Origin: JAVEYA01 sp034003745
GTDB lineage: Bacteria; Bacillota; Peptococcia; DRI-13; PHAD01
Direction: 5' to 3'
DNA length: 6,180 bases
NCBI GenBank assembly: GCA_034003745.1
Contig: JAVEYA010000126.1
Span: 1-6,180 of the forward strand
Numbering within the stretch: position 1 is the first letter of the stretch; each line of letters starts with the position of its first letter. The translations under genes were made by a program, and so were the position numbers. The notes under the pieces are model-generated. The model worked only from the letters and a program-made list of their open reading frames with translations. It searched no databases and was not told the DNA's origin. This document shows positions 1 through 6,180 of the stretch, piece by piece.

Positions 1-3000
1 CAAGGCCTTTTCTCCGCCGGATAATAAAGACAGATACTGCGTCTTTTTACCGGGGGGCTGGGCGATGATTTCCACGCCGGCTTCCAGGACATCCTCGGCC
101 TGGGTCAGTACCAGTTGCGCTCTCCCGCCGCCGAACATCTTGACGAACATCTCCTGGAAGGCTTTATCGACCAGATGGTAAGTCTCATTGAATTTTCTGG
201 TCATAATCTGGTTCATTTCCCGGATGACGTCCTGTAAGCGCTCTGAGGCTTCCGTCATGTCGGCGATCTGGACTGTCAGGAATTCCAGCCTTTCCACCAG
301 CTTCTTATGTTCTTCGATCGCTGCGAGATTCACCTCGCCCAAAGAGAGGATTTCCTCTTTCAGCTCCAGGATCCTTTGCTGGGCGGCTTTACGGTCGGTA
401 GTCTCGGGACAGCGTTCCAAAGCCGTCTCATAATCCAGGGCGTATTGCTCCTGCAGGCGCAGAGCCGTTGCTTCCAGCGTGACCTCATATTTGGATTGCT
501 GAATGTCAAATTGGTGCAGTTTATCTTCTTTATCCTTCACCGCGGAAGCGATATCCTTCAGCTCCTGCTGGAGCAGGTTGATACTTTCCTGAAGAGCGTG
601 CCTGCTCCCCTTCATTTCTTCTTTAATTTTCTCAAAGGCCAGGATATTCTTCAGCTCGGTATCTTTCAGTTTCTCCAGTTGAGCATAGTTTTTTTCAAAT
701 TCTTTAGTTTTAATTTTTAAATCGTTCAGGTCTCTTTCTTTGTCCTCTTTATATTGGCGCAGCTGCTTAAGCCGCTGGCCGAGGTAAGTGCTTTCCTTCT
801 GAAAGGAGGTCAGCTTTTCTTCAAAAGTAGCCGTCCGAATGCGCATATCGGTGAGTTTTTCGTTTTTCTTAATGCGTTCCAGCTGTTTGGCCTTCAAGGA
901 GGCCGAAAGCTTTTCCATTTCTTCCTGGGCTTGGGACAGGCCGGATTTGAGTTCCAGCGCCGTCTTTTCCTGAAGGACCGCTTCCTGGCGGAGGGCGCCC
1001 TCCTCGCTTTCTTGCTCCCTGATCTGCCATAGAATCGTTTCCAGTTCGCTTAAGTGCCGTTCATGCTCCGCGCCCCAACGTTCCCGGGTCTTCATATTTT
1101 CCGCCTGTTTGATCTCCAGCGCGCGCAGTTGCTCCCGGAGACTGTCCCCATCGGCCTTAAGCGCAGTCAGAACATGATTTCCGTTGGTGATGTTCTGCGC
1201 AGTCAGGGTAATCAGCGCTTCCAGGCGGGTATTTTCCACTTCCAGTTCCTGCAGCGTTCTTTTGCGGCTCAGAATTCCGCCGGGATTCTGCTTGAAACTG
1301 CCGCCGGTCATGGAACCGCCGGCGTTAATCAATTGTCCGTCCAGGGTGACCAGGCGGCAGCGGTAGCCTGTTTCCCGCGCCTTGACAATAGCGGTGGAGA
1401 GATTCTCCACGACCCAGACGCGGCCGGCCAGATATTCGATCACCTGCCGGTATTTGGCGTCATAGCCGACCAGTTCGCTCAGCCGGCCCAGCACGCCTTG
1501 GCCGGACGGCGCGGTTTGCTTCTCGTTGCCGGCGCTGATGGTGGAAAGGGGCAGAAAAGTGACGCGTCCTTTATCGTTGGCTTTCAGCCATTCGATGGCC
1601 TTTCGGGCCGTATCTTCATTTTCCGTGATAATATGCTGGAGTGCGCCGCCCAGAGCGACTTCCGCCGCGATTTCGTATTTTTTCGGCACACTGAGTACCT
1701 GAGCCACGCTGCCGATGATGCCGGCCAGCTTATTTCCCGAGGATTGCTTCAGGACCTCCCTGACGCCGTGGGCATAGCCCTGGCCTTCCCGTTCCATTTC
1801 TTCGAGGACTCTTTGCCGGGCGGATAAACTGTTGCTTTCATCTTCCAGCTTGCGCTGTTGGAGGATGAATTCGGTCTGTTTCTTGGTTTCTTCCTGCAGT
1901 TTGGTTTCCGCGCTGAGCAGGTTCCGACGCAGGGAATCCTGCAGGTCCGACAGCGCTGCGGTTTCTTTTTCCAGTGACGACAGGGTTTCCTGCACTTTTT
2001 GGACGTCGGCTTCGACAGCGGCCCGCCGGGTTACGCTTTGCTCCTTTTGTCTCTCCAGAAGAACCAGCCTTTGCCGGAGAGCGTTCAATTCATTGTGGAG
2101 GCGCGCCTCATCCTGGAGGGCGTCGAAATGTTCGTTCTTCAGATGATCCAGTTGGTGGGCCAGCTGTTGGTCCGCCAGGTTATCCTCAGCCAGGAAATTC
2201 TCGTAATCCTGCAGTTTTTGCCGGGCTTCGAGCAAATTCTGCTGCAGCGATTCCCCTGTTTTTTGATGGTCCTGATATTCCCGGCCTAAACTCTCCAATT
2301 CTTCCTTCAACTGCTGCAGGTCGTGATGAAAGGTCTTCTTTTGTTTGCTTAAGTCCGCGAGGCGCTCAGTAATGAGCTTCATTTCACTTTCGGTTTTTTC
2401 CAGCTTAACGGTTTCTTTATATACTCTCTCCTGCTGGAGGTTGATTTCTTCTTCTTTCTTATGCAGCAGAAGTTTCTGTTCTTCTTCACGCGCCTGGGCG
2501 GATAAGAGTTTGGCGCGGGATTCTTCGATTTCCTGCTCCTGATTCAATCTGTTCTTTTCGATATTTTGCAAACGGCGGCGGGCTGAATTTATCTCTTCCA
2601 GCAGCAGGCCGATTTCCAGCGCATCCAGTTCGCTTTTTTGCTCCTTATAGATCTTCGCCACCCGGGCCTGTTCCGCCAGGGGCTCCTGCTGGCTCTCCAG
2701 CTCCTGGACGATATCGCCCAGCCGGATGAGGCTGGCCTGGGTATCTTCCAGTTTCCTGACGGCCTCTTTCTTGCGGTAACGATATTTGACGATACCCGCG
2801 GCTTCCTCGATTAAACCGCGGCGTTCCTCCGGTTTGACGCTTAAGATTTCATCCACCTTGCCCTGGCCGATAATGGAGATGCCCTCCCGGCCTACGCCGG
2901 TATCCATGAAAAGTTCATGAATGTCTTTCAGGCGGCAGGGAACCCGGTTAATCAAGTAATCGCTTTCCCCGGAACGGTACAGGCGGCGGGTGACCATCAC

Positions 3001-3291
3001 TTCGTTGAATTCCAGCGGAAAGGCTCCGGAAGTATTGTCAATGGTCAGGGAGACTTCCGCCATACCCAAAGAGCGGCGTTTCTCGCTGCCGGCAAAGATG
3101 ACGTCCTCCATCTTGCCGCCCCGCAGGGATTTTACGCTTTGTTCCCCCAATACCCAGCGCACCGCGTCGGCAATATTGGATTTCCCGCTGCCGTTCGGCC
3201 CTACGACGATGGTAACCCCCGGCTTGAATTCCAGGGTGGTTTTATCGGCAAAGGATTTGAATCCATGAATCTCCAGCTTCTTAAGGTACAA
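1..3291 (-). CDS. smc: Chromosome partition/condensation ATPase SMC (3' end cut by the window)
   Basis: SMC is the ATPase of the bacterial condensin that, with ScpA and ScpB, organises and segregates the nucleoid. The frame is open for 1097 codons and runs off the window without a stop. Residues 1-170 are the N-terminal head half: opening MYLKKLEIHGFKSFAD, Walker A GPNGSGKS at 31-38, R-loop Arg57 in SLRGG, and Q-loop Gln143 in IIGQGK. A charged coiled coil follows (about 170-500), then the hinge (about 505-670, with GGSMTGG at 658-664) and the returning coiled coil to about 975. The C-terminal head half begins near LGEVNLAAIEE (984-994) and reaches the ABC signature LLSGGEKAL, whose last codon is bases 1-3. 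Family members are near 1190 residues, so about 90 are missing, including Walker B and the D- and H-loops. The start is TTG: it lies six bases after a good ribosome binding site, an in-frame TAG lies just upstream, and it gives the family N-terminus. No frameshift was found on reading every codon from the start through the hinge and back to the edge. Identity is certain; completeness cannot be judged. Confidence 0.98.
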   Translation of the reverse strand, partial: MYLKKLEIHGFKSFADKTTLEFKPGVTIVVGPNGSGKSNIADAVRWVLGEQSVKSLRGGKMEDVIFAGSEKRRSLGMAEVSLTIDNTSGAFPLEFNEVMVTRRLYRSGESDYLINRVPCRLKDIHELFMDTGVGREGISIIGQGKVDEILSVKPEERRGLIEEAAGIVKYRYRKKEAVRKLEDTQASLIRLGDIVQELESQQEPLAEQARVAKIYKEQKSELDALEIGLLLEEINSARRRLQNIEKNRLNQEQEIEESRAKLLSAQAREEEQKLLLHKKEEEINLQQERVYKETVKLEKTESEMKLITERLADLSKQKKTFHHDLQQLKEELESLGREYQDHQKTGESLQQNLLEARQKLQDYENFLAEDNLADQQLAHQLDHLKNEHFDALQDEARLHNELNALRQRLVLLERQKEQSVTRRAAVEADVQKVQETLSSLEKETAALSDLQDSLRRNLLSAETKLQEETKKQTEFILQQRKLEDESNSLSARQRVLEEMEREGQGYAHGVREVLKQSSGNKLAGIIGSVAQVLSVPKKYEIAAEVALGGALQHIITENEDTARKAIEWLKANDKGRVTFLPLSTISAGNEKQTAPSGQGVLGRLSELVGYDAKYRQVIEYLAGRVWVVENLSTAIVKARETGYRCRLVTLDGQLINAGGSMTGGSFKQNPGGILSRKRTLQELEVENTRLEALITLTAQNITNGNHVLTALKADGDSLREQLRALEIKQAENMKTRERWGAEHERHLSELETILWQIREQESEEGALRQEAVLQEKTALELKSGLSQAQEEMEKLSASLKAKQLERIKKNEKLTDMRIRTATFEEKLTSFQKESTYLGQRLKQLRQYKEDKERDLNDLKIKTKEFEKNYAQLEKLKDTELKNILAFEKIKEEMKGSRHALQESINLLQQELKDIASAVKDKEDKLHQFDIQQSKYEVTLEATALRLQEQYALDYETALERCPETTDRKAAQQRILELKEEILSLGEVNLAAIEEHKKLVERLEFLTVQIADMTEASERLQDVIREMNQIMTRKFNETYHLVDKAFQEMFVKMFGGGRAQLVLTQAEDVLEAGVEIIAQPPGKKTQYLSLLSGGEKAL

Positions 3292-3297
3292 ATGTAT

Positions 3298-3308
3298 CTT
3301 CCTTTCCT
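3298..3308 (-). promoter_or_regulatory. Ribosome binding site of smc, deciding a TTG start
   Basis: On the minus strand the bases AGGAAAGGAAG end six bases before the TTG at 3291-3289. An in-frame TAG stop (3309-3307) overlaps this purine tract, so the gene cannot start further upstream, and no ATG or GTG in the first codons gives the conserved SMC N-terminus. The site lies in the 28-base gap after the radical SAM stop codon. That gap is too short, and shows no hexamers I would call, for a separate promoter or a terminator. Confidence 0.8.
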
Positions 3309-3319
3309 ATCCGCAGTCA

Positions 3320-4402
3320 TTAATGGCCTTCCTCTTCTATTCGATATATCTCCAAAAATTCCTGTCGTGACAGTGAAATGGTTTGCTCGGTACTGTTGAG
3401 TTTGAGGTCATTTTTTGACATTGTCTGATCCGGCAAAAATCTCATTTCTAAGTATGGATAAAGCTGCTGCAGGGCTATTTGATTTTGCCTGTGCTGCCCG
3501 ATGACCTTGGAAGTATCCGCCGGATGAAAGCATAGGGTTACACTGTTACCGGAGGAACACAGCCTTTGGAGCAGCGCCTGGGTCTGTCTAAACATCAGCG
3601 CGCTCTCCGCCAGTTCCCCAAAAGCCGGATGCCAGGGTCCGGCGGGCGCTTCCCCATCGGTTGCAAGGCTTTCTGTAGCCTGCAGACCCAGCCGAATCAC
3701 CGGGATGCTGTATAAAGAGAACATACCCAGTAAATCCGCACTTGTCTCCACGGCTTCCTGCAGGGTCCAGGGCCGGTATAAACCCTGCTTATACCATAAG
3801 TCTAAAGCGGTTCCGGACAGCACGACGGCAGGATAGATACGCACCCCGTCCGGTTTGGCCAGAATCGTCTTACGGGCGGTGAGTCGCGCTTTGACCGGCG
3901 TGTCGCCGGGCAGACCCAACATCAGCTGGTAGATTAAATGAAAGGGATATTTTCGGATTAAAGCGGTTGCCGCCACCGTATCCTGGGCGGTATGCCCCCG
4001 CAGGCTTTTGGCCAGCACCTCGTCGTCCAGCGACTGCACCCCTAATTCAATGGTGGTGACACCATGACGCAAGAGACGTTCCAGGATTTCGGCCGAAATA
4101 TAATCCGGCCGGGTGGAAAGGCGTATACCGGTAAGGAGTCCCTGTTGTTTCAAAAAAAAAGCCTGCTCCAGCCAAAAGAGCTGCTCCGCCTCAGGTAAGC
4201 CGGTGAAGCTGCCTCCGTAAAAGGCTGCTTCCACGGTTTCCGGCTGTATCTTAACGGTACGGAGCGCTGTTTTGACTTTTGCGGCAACATCCTGCTCTGC
4301 TTGATCCGGGGACCCGGTAATTTTCCATTGGTTGCAAAAGGCGCAACTGAAGGGGCAACCCTGATGCGGGATAAAAAAAGGCACGATCAGAATCCTGTTC
4401 AT
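3320..4402 (-). CDS. Elp3-like radical SAM protein without acetyltransferase domain, function unknown
   Basis: A complete 360-residue radical SAM enzyme of the COG1243/Elp3-like class, expected to be cytoplasmic. The cluster motif CX3CX2C is Cys16, Cys20 and Cys23 (GCPFSCAFCNQ), which would hold a [4Fe-4S] cluster that cleaves S-adenosylmethionine. The core barrel continues with FYGGSFTGLP (61-70, the GGE-like SAM-binding strand), RLSTRPDYIS (94-103), IELGVQSLDDEVL (118-130), RGHT (135-138) and QLMLGLPGDT (159-168). Next come VRIYPAVVLSGTALDLWYKQG (187-207) and VIRLGL (235-240), which resemble the region after the barrel in Elp3, then PAGPWHPAFGELAES (253-267), which I remember as typical of this stand-alone family. 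True Elp3 is longer, ends in a GNAT acetyltransferase domain and has wider cysteine spacing; here the GNAT domain is absent, so tRNA carboxymethylation cannot be assumed. The ATG overlaps the rnc stop as ATGA, and smc follows after 28 bases, so it is probably co-translated with rnc. A T9 run lies in codons 81-84. Substrate unknown. Confidence 0.93.
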   Translation of the reverse strand: MNRILIVPFFIPHQGCPFSCAFCNQWKITGSPDQAEQDVAAKVKTALRTVKIQPETVEAAFYGGSFTGLPEAEQLFWLEQAFFLKQQGLLTGIRLSTRPDYISAEILERLLRHGVTTIELGVQSLDDEVLAKSLRGHTAQDTVAATALIRKYPFHLIYQLMLGLPGDTPVKARLTARKTILAKPDGVRIYPAVVLSGTALDLWYKQGLYRPWTLQEAVETSADLLGMFSLYSIPVIRLGLQATESLATDGEAPAGPWHPAFGELAESALMFRQTQALLQRLCSSGNSVTLCFHPADTSKVIGQHRQNQIALQQLYPYLEMRFLPDQTMSKNDLKLNSTEQTISLSRQEFLEIYRIEEEGH

Positions 4403-5115
4403 CGGAGCTCTCCGAATTCCTTCAGCGCTTTTTTGGCAGCTCTTTGTTCCGCTTCTTTTTTGGTGCTGCCTTTGCCCTGCGCTACCTCCCGCTCATTCAA
4501 AAAAACAGCGGCGTAAAATACTTTGGCGTGGTCGGGACCTTCTTCTTTAATAATTCTATAGGTAACCCGGTTATCCGGTTTCTTTTGGACGAATTCCTGC
4601 AGATGGGTTTTAAAGTCATTATACATGCCGTTGGCGGAGGCGCTGATTTTATTTTGCAAAATATCCAGCACGAAGCCCTTCGTCTTTTCCGGATCAATTG
4701 TCAAATATAGCGCGCCCACAAAGGCTTCAAAGCAATCCGCCAGATTGGAGAGGCGGTTTTTACCGCCCATTTGCTCTTCTCCTTTGCCCATTAAAAGATA
4801 TTCGCCCAGGCCGATCCGGCGGGCTGCTTCAGCCAGGGCTGCCTCACAGACGATGGCAGCCCGCATTTTGGTCAGCTCTCCTTCGGGCTTTTTGGGAAAA
4901 GTCTCAAATAAATGATGCGCGATAATTAGCCCGACGACGGCGTCGCCCAGAAATTCCAGCCGCTGGTTATGCTCGGATTGGGCGGTATTCCCCTCGTACA
5001 GATAAGAGGAATGCACCAGCGCCTGATTGATGTGCGTAAAGTCGGAGACGCTTTCAATTTTCAGCTCTTGTAAGAGCGCAGCCAGCTTTTCCAGACGATT
5101 CTCATCCAACTCCAT
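4399..5115 (-). CDS. rnc: Ribonuclease III
   Basis: RNase III is a cytoplasmic homodimer that cuts double-stranded RNA, processing rRNA precursors and structured or antisense-paired mRNAs with two Mg2+ ions per site. The 238-residue length is normal for the family. The nuclease domain (about 1-160) has the signature HNQRLEFLGDAVVGL at 49-63, with Glu54 and Asp58 matching E. coli Glu41 and Asp45, PEGELTKMRA at 77-86, and Asp127/Glu130 (ADCFEA) matching E. coli Asp114/Glu117. The dsRNA-binding domain (about 165-235) shows GPDHAKVF at 193-200 and the basic helix TKKEAEQRAAKKAL at 218-231. One oddity: Gln51 replaces the first glutamate of the usual NERLEFLGD (E. coli Glu38); the four key metal-binding acidic residues remain, so activity is expected. 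The ATG follows a strong GGAGG five bases away. It begins 11 bases after fabF and overlaps the radical SAM gene by four, consistent with one transcript. Confidence 0.98.
   Translation of the reverse strand: MELDENRLEKLAALLQELKIESVSDFTHINQALVHSSYLYEGNTAQSEHNQRLEFLGDAVVGLIIAHHLFETFPKKPEGELTKMRAAIVCEAALAEAARRIGLGEYLLMGKGEEQMGGKNRLSNLADCFEAFVGALYLTIDPEKTKGFVLDILQNKISASANGMYNDFKTHLQEFVQKKPDNRVTYRIIKEEGPDHAKVFYAAVFLNEREVAQGKGSTKKEAEQRAAKKALKEFGELR
4410..4413 (-). promoter_or_regulatory. Ribosome binding site of the radical SAM gene, inside rnc
   Basis: GGAG on the minus strand ends seven bases before the ATG at 4402-4400. It sits within the last codons of rnc (FGELR), and the start and stop codons share ATGA at 4402-4399. 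The arrangement is typical of translational coupling, in which ribosomes finishing RNase III reinitiate on the next gene. It supports the ATG at 4402 as the true start, as does the family N-terminus it gives (a short hydrophobic strand followed by the cluster cysteines). Confidence 0.7.
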
Positions 5116-5120
5116 CTTTT

Positions 5121-5125
5121 CCTCC
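5121..5125 (-). promoter_or_regulatory. Ribosome binding site of rnc
   Basis: A perfect GGAGG on the minus strand lies five bases (AAAAG) before the rnc ATG at 5115-5113. It fills most of the 11-base gap after the fabF TAA at 5129-5127, leaving no room for a terminator or separate promoter. It fixes the rnc start with confidence. Confidence 0.85.
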
Positions 5126-5126
5126 G

Positions 5127-6180
5127 TTACGGGGTATACTTACCGACTAGTACGGAGGCGTTTTGTCCCCCGAAGCCAAAGGAATTGCTCAATGCGTATT
5201 GGACCGCTTGCTTCCGGGCGGTGTTGGGCACATAGTCCAGATCGCACTCCGGGTCTTTGTCCGCATAATTGATGGTCGGCGGAATCAGGCCGTTTTGCAT
5301 GGTCAATACGGTGGCTGCCAGTTCTACCCCGCCGGCCGCGCCTAAGAGGTGACCGGTCATGGATTTCGTGGAACTGACGGCTAATTTATAGGCATGCTCT
5401 CCAAAAACAGCCTTTATGGCCATCGTCTCATACTTATCATTCAAGTCGGTGGAAGTGCCATGGGCGTTAATATAGTCAATATCTGCAGGCTTTAAGCCTG
5501 CGGAAGCGACGGCTTCCCGCATCGCGGCAGCGGCGCCTGTACCGCCGGGGGCGGGCGCAGTGATATGATGCGCATCGGCGGTGGCGCCGAAACCCAGCAC
5601 TTCCGCATAAATTCTGGCCCCTCTTTCCAGGGCGGAATCAAGGCTTTCCAGCACCAGAATCCCGGCGCCTTCGCCCATAACAAAGCCGTCGCGTTTGGCG
5701 TCAAAGGGGGAACTGGCTTTCGTGGGTTCATCATTCCGGGTGGAGAGCGCCCGCATCGAACAGAAACCGGCCAGCGCCAACGGCGTAATCGAGGCTTCCG
5801 TCCCCCCGGTAATCAGCACATCCGCTTCCCCATATTTAATCCGGCGGAACGCGTCGCCCACCGCCGTTGTTCCGGAAGCACAGGCCGTAACCACAGCAAC
5901 GTTCGGTCCGGTTACCCCCAGGCTGATGGCTACCTGACCGGGCGCCATATTACCGATCATCATGGGAACAAAGAAGGGGCTGACCCGTCCCGGGCCTTTT
6001 TCATGCAGAACCCGTGCGGATTCTTCCAGAGTTTCAATGCCGCCGATGCCGGAACCCAGGATCACGCCGGTCCGGTCTTTGGGCAGATTCTCTTCGGTAA
6101 AACCAGCATCCTGTAAAGCCATGATGGAGCCGGCCACGGCAAACTGGGTGAAGCGGTCCATCCGGCGCACTTCTTTTTTA
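5127..6180 (-). CDS. fabF: 3-oxoacyl-[acyl-carrier-protein] synthase II (5' end cut by the window)
   Basis: FabF catalyses the decarboxylative condensation of malonyl-ACP with acyl-ACP in each elongation round of type II fatty acid synthesis, in the cytoplasm. About 350 codons are present; the frame stays open to the window edge (KKEVRRMDRFTQFA), so the GTG at 6170 is an internal Val and not the start. Counting that Val as 1, the nucleophile is Cys97 (VTACASGTT), with His237 (NAHGTSTDLND) and His274 (STKSMTGHLLGAAGG) plus Lys269. The Cys-His-His spacings of 140 and 37 equal those of E. coli FabF (Cys163, His303, His340), which argues for FabF with no internal gap and puts this Val at E. coli position 67; about 60 N-terminal residues lie outside. 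The C-terminal loop SNSFGFGGQNAS (328-339) is the usual gating loop. It is the first gene here in transcription order, and rnc follows after 11 bases. The usual upstream partners (acpP, fabG, fabD) would lie beyond the window. Confidence 0.97.
   Translation of the reverse strand, partial: KKEVRRMDRFTQFAVAGSIMALQDAGFTEENLPKDRTGVILGSGIGGIETLEESARVLHEKGPGRVSPFFVPMMIGNMAPGQVAISLGVTGPNVAVVTACASGTTAVGDAFRRIKYGEADVLITGGTEASITPLALAGFCSMRALSTRNDEPTKASSPFDAKRDGFVMGEGAGILVLESLDSALERGARIYAEVLGFGATADAHHITAPAPGGTGAAAAMREAVASAGLKPADIDYINAHGTSTDLNDKYETMAIKAVFGEHAYKLAVSSTKSMTGHLLGAAGGVELAATVLTMQNGLIPPTINYADKDPECDLDYVPNTARKQAVQYALSNSFGFGGQNASVLVGKYTP

Noticed and set aside
1..30. smc lacking Walker B, D-loop and H-loop
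   Set aside because: The frame is still open at base 1 immediately after the ABC signature, so this is the edge of the window and not a truncated gene.
802..810. AAAGGAGGT on the plus strand, a near-perfect ribosome binding site
   Set aside because: It lies inside smc in antisense and no ATG, GTG or TTG opening a convincing frame follows at suitable spacing. It is explained by smc codons on the minus strand.
307..1827. Long plus-strand open frames (307-720, 754-1032, 1054-1827, the last 257 codons) opposite smc
   Set aside because: They lie in exact codon register opposite smc, where frequent CTC/CTG/CAG-type complements avoid stops. The translations show no recognisable domain, and no ribosome binding site decides a start. 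smc on the other strand is certain.
4086..4099. Perfect 14-bp palindrome ATTTCGGCCGAAAT within the radical SAM gene
   Set aside because: A perfect 14-bp palindrome has a chance rate of 4 to the power -7 per position, or about 0.4 expected in 6 kb, and it is wholly coding. With no second copy or operator context it is not supported as a binding site.
5485..5501. Inverted repeat GCAGGCTT-T-AAGCCTGC within fabF
   Set aside because: The eight-base arms encode the ordinary Ala-Gly-Leu-Lys-Pro-Ala segment of FabF. No T-tract follows on the minus strand, so it is not a terminator, and it lies far from any gene start.
5865..5882. Thr instead of His five residues after the FabF nucleophile (CASGTT)
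   Set aside because: This position varies among FabF proteins (His in E. coli, Asn in some Bacillota, from memory), and the catalytic Cys, two His and Lys are all present.
5565..6116. Plus-strand open frame of 183 codons opposite fabF
   Set aside because: It is the shadow of a strongly conserved fabF reading frame; the translation is rich in Gly, Arg and His with no family features.
6168..6170. GTG as the start of a 347-residue fabF
   Set aside because: The frame continues upstream as KKE to the window edge, the Cys-His-His spacing places this Val at E. coli position 67, and no ribosome binding site precedes it. The gene is cut by the window, not short.

Overview
All genes in this window lie on the minus strand and are packed head to tail, so the window reads as a stretch of one bacterial housekeeping operon. 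In transcription order (high to low coordinates) it holds fabF (5' end off the window), rnc, a stand-alone radical SAM gene with no settled function, and smc (3' end off the window). The junctions are 11 nt, a 4-nt overlap and 28 nt. No promoter or terminator is visible between the genes. Together the four genes cover essentially the whole window, and no gene on the plus strand can be supported.

The likely source is a Bacillota (Firmicutes) bacterium of the Clostridia or Negativicutes type, with base composition near half GC. This rests on three things: the rnc-smc linkage (well known from the Bacillota fab/acpP-rnc-smc-ftsY cluster), strong purine-rich ribosome binding sites with a TTG start on smc, and the Elp3-like radical SAM gene between rnc and smc, an arrangement I associate from memory with clostridial-type genomes. 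The class-level guess is weak without a database search.

Region by region: 5127-6180 encodes about 85% of FabF, the elongating ketoacyl-ACP synthase of fatty acid synthesis, with its Cys-His-His triad intact. 4399-5115 encodes full-length RNase III, with nuclease and dsRNA-binding domains. 3320-4402 encodes a 360-residue radical SAM enzyme with a CX3CX2C cluster motif and an Elp3-like core, but no acetyltransferase domain. 1-3291 encodes the first 1097 residues of the chromosome-condensing SMC ATPase: N-terminal head half, first coiled coil, hinge, second coiled coil and the ABC signature motif. The window ends just before Walker B. Beyond expression together, the genes do not form one pathway: they serve lipid synthesis, RNA processing, an unknown radical reaction (possibly RNA modification) and chromosome segregation.

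I found no mobile element, CRISPR array, RNA gene, phage gene or defence system. The points most worth a second look are the uncharacterised radical SAM enzyme and a Glu-to-Gln change at one RNase III active-site acidic position. This is essentially an ordinary core-genome region.
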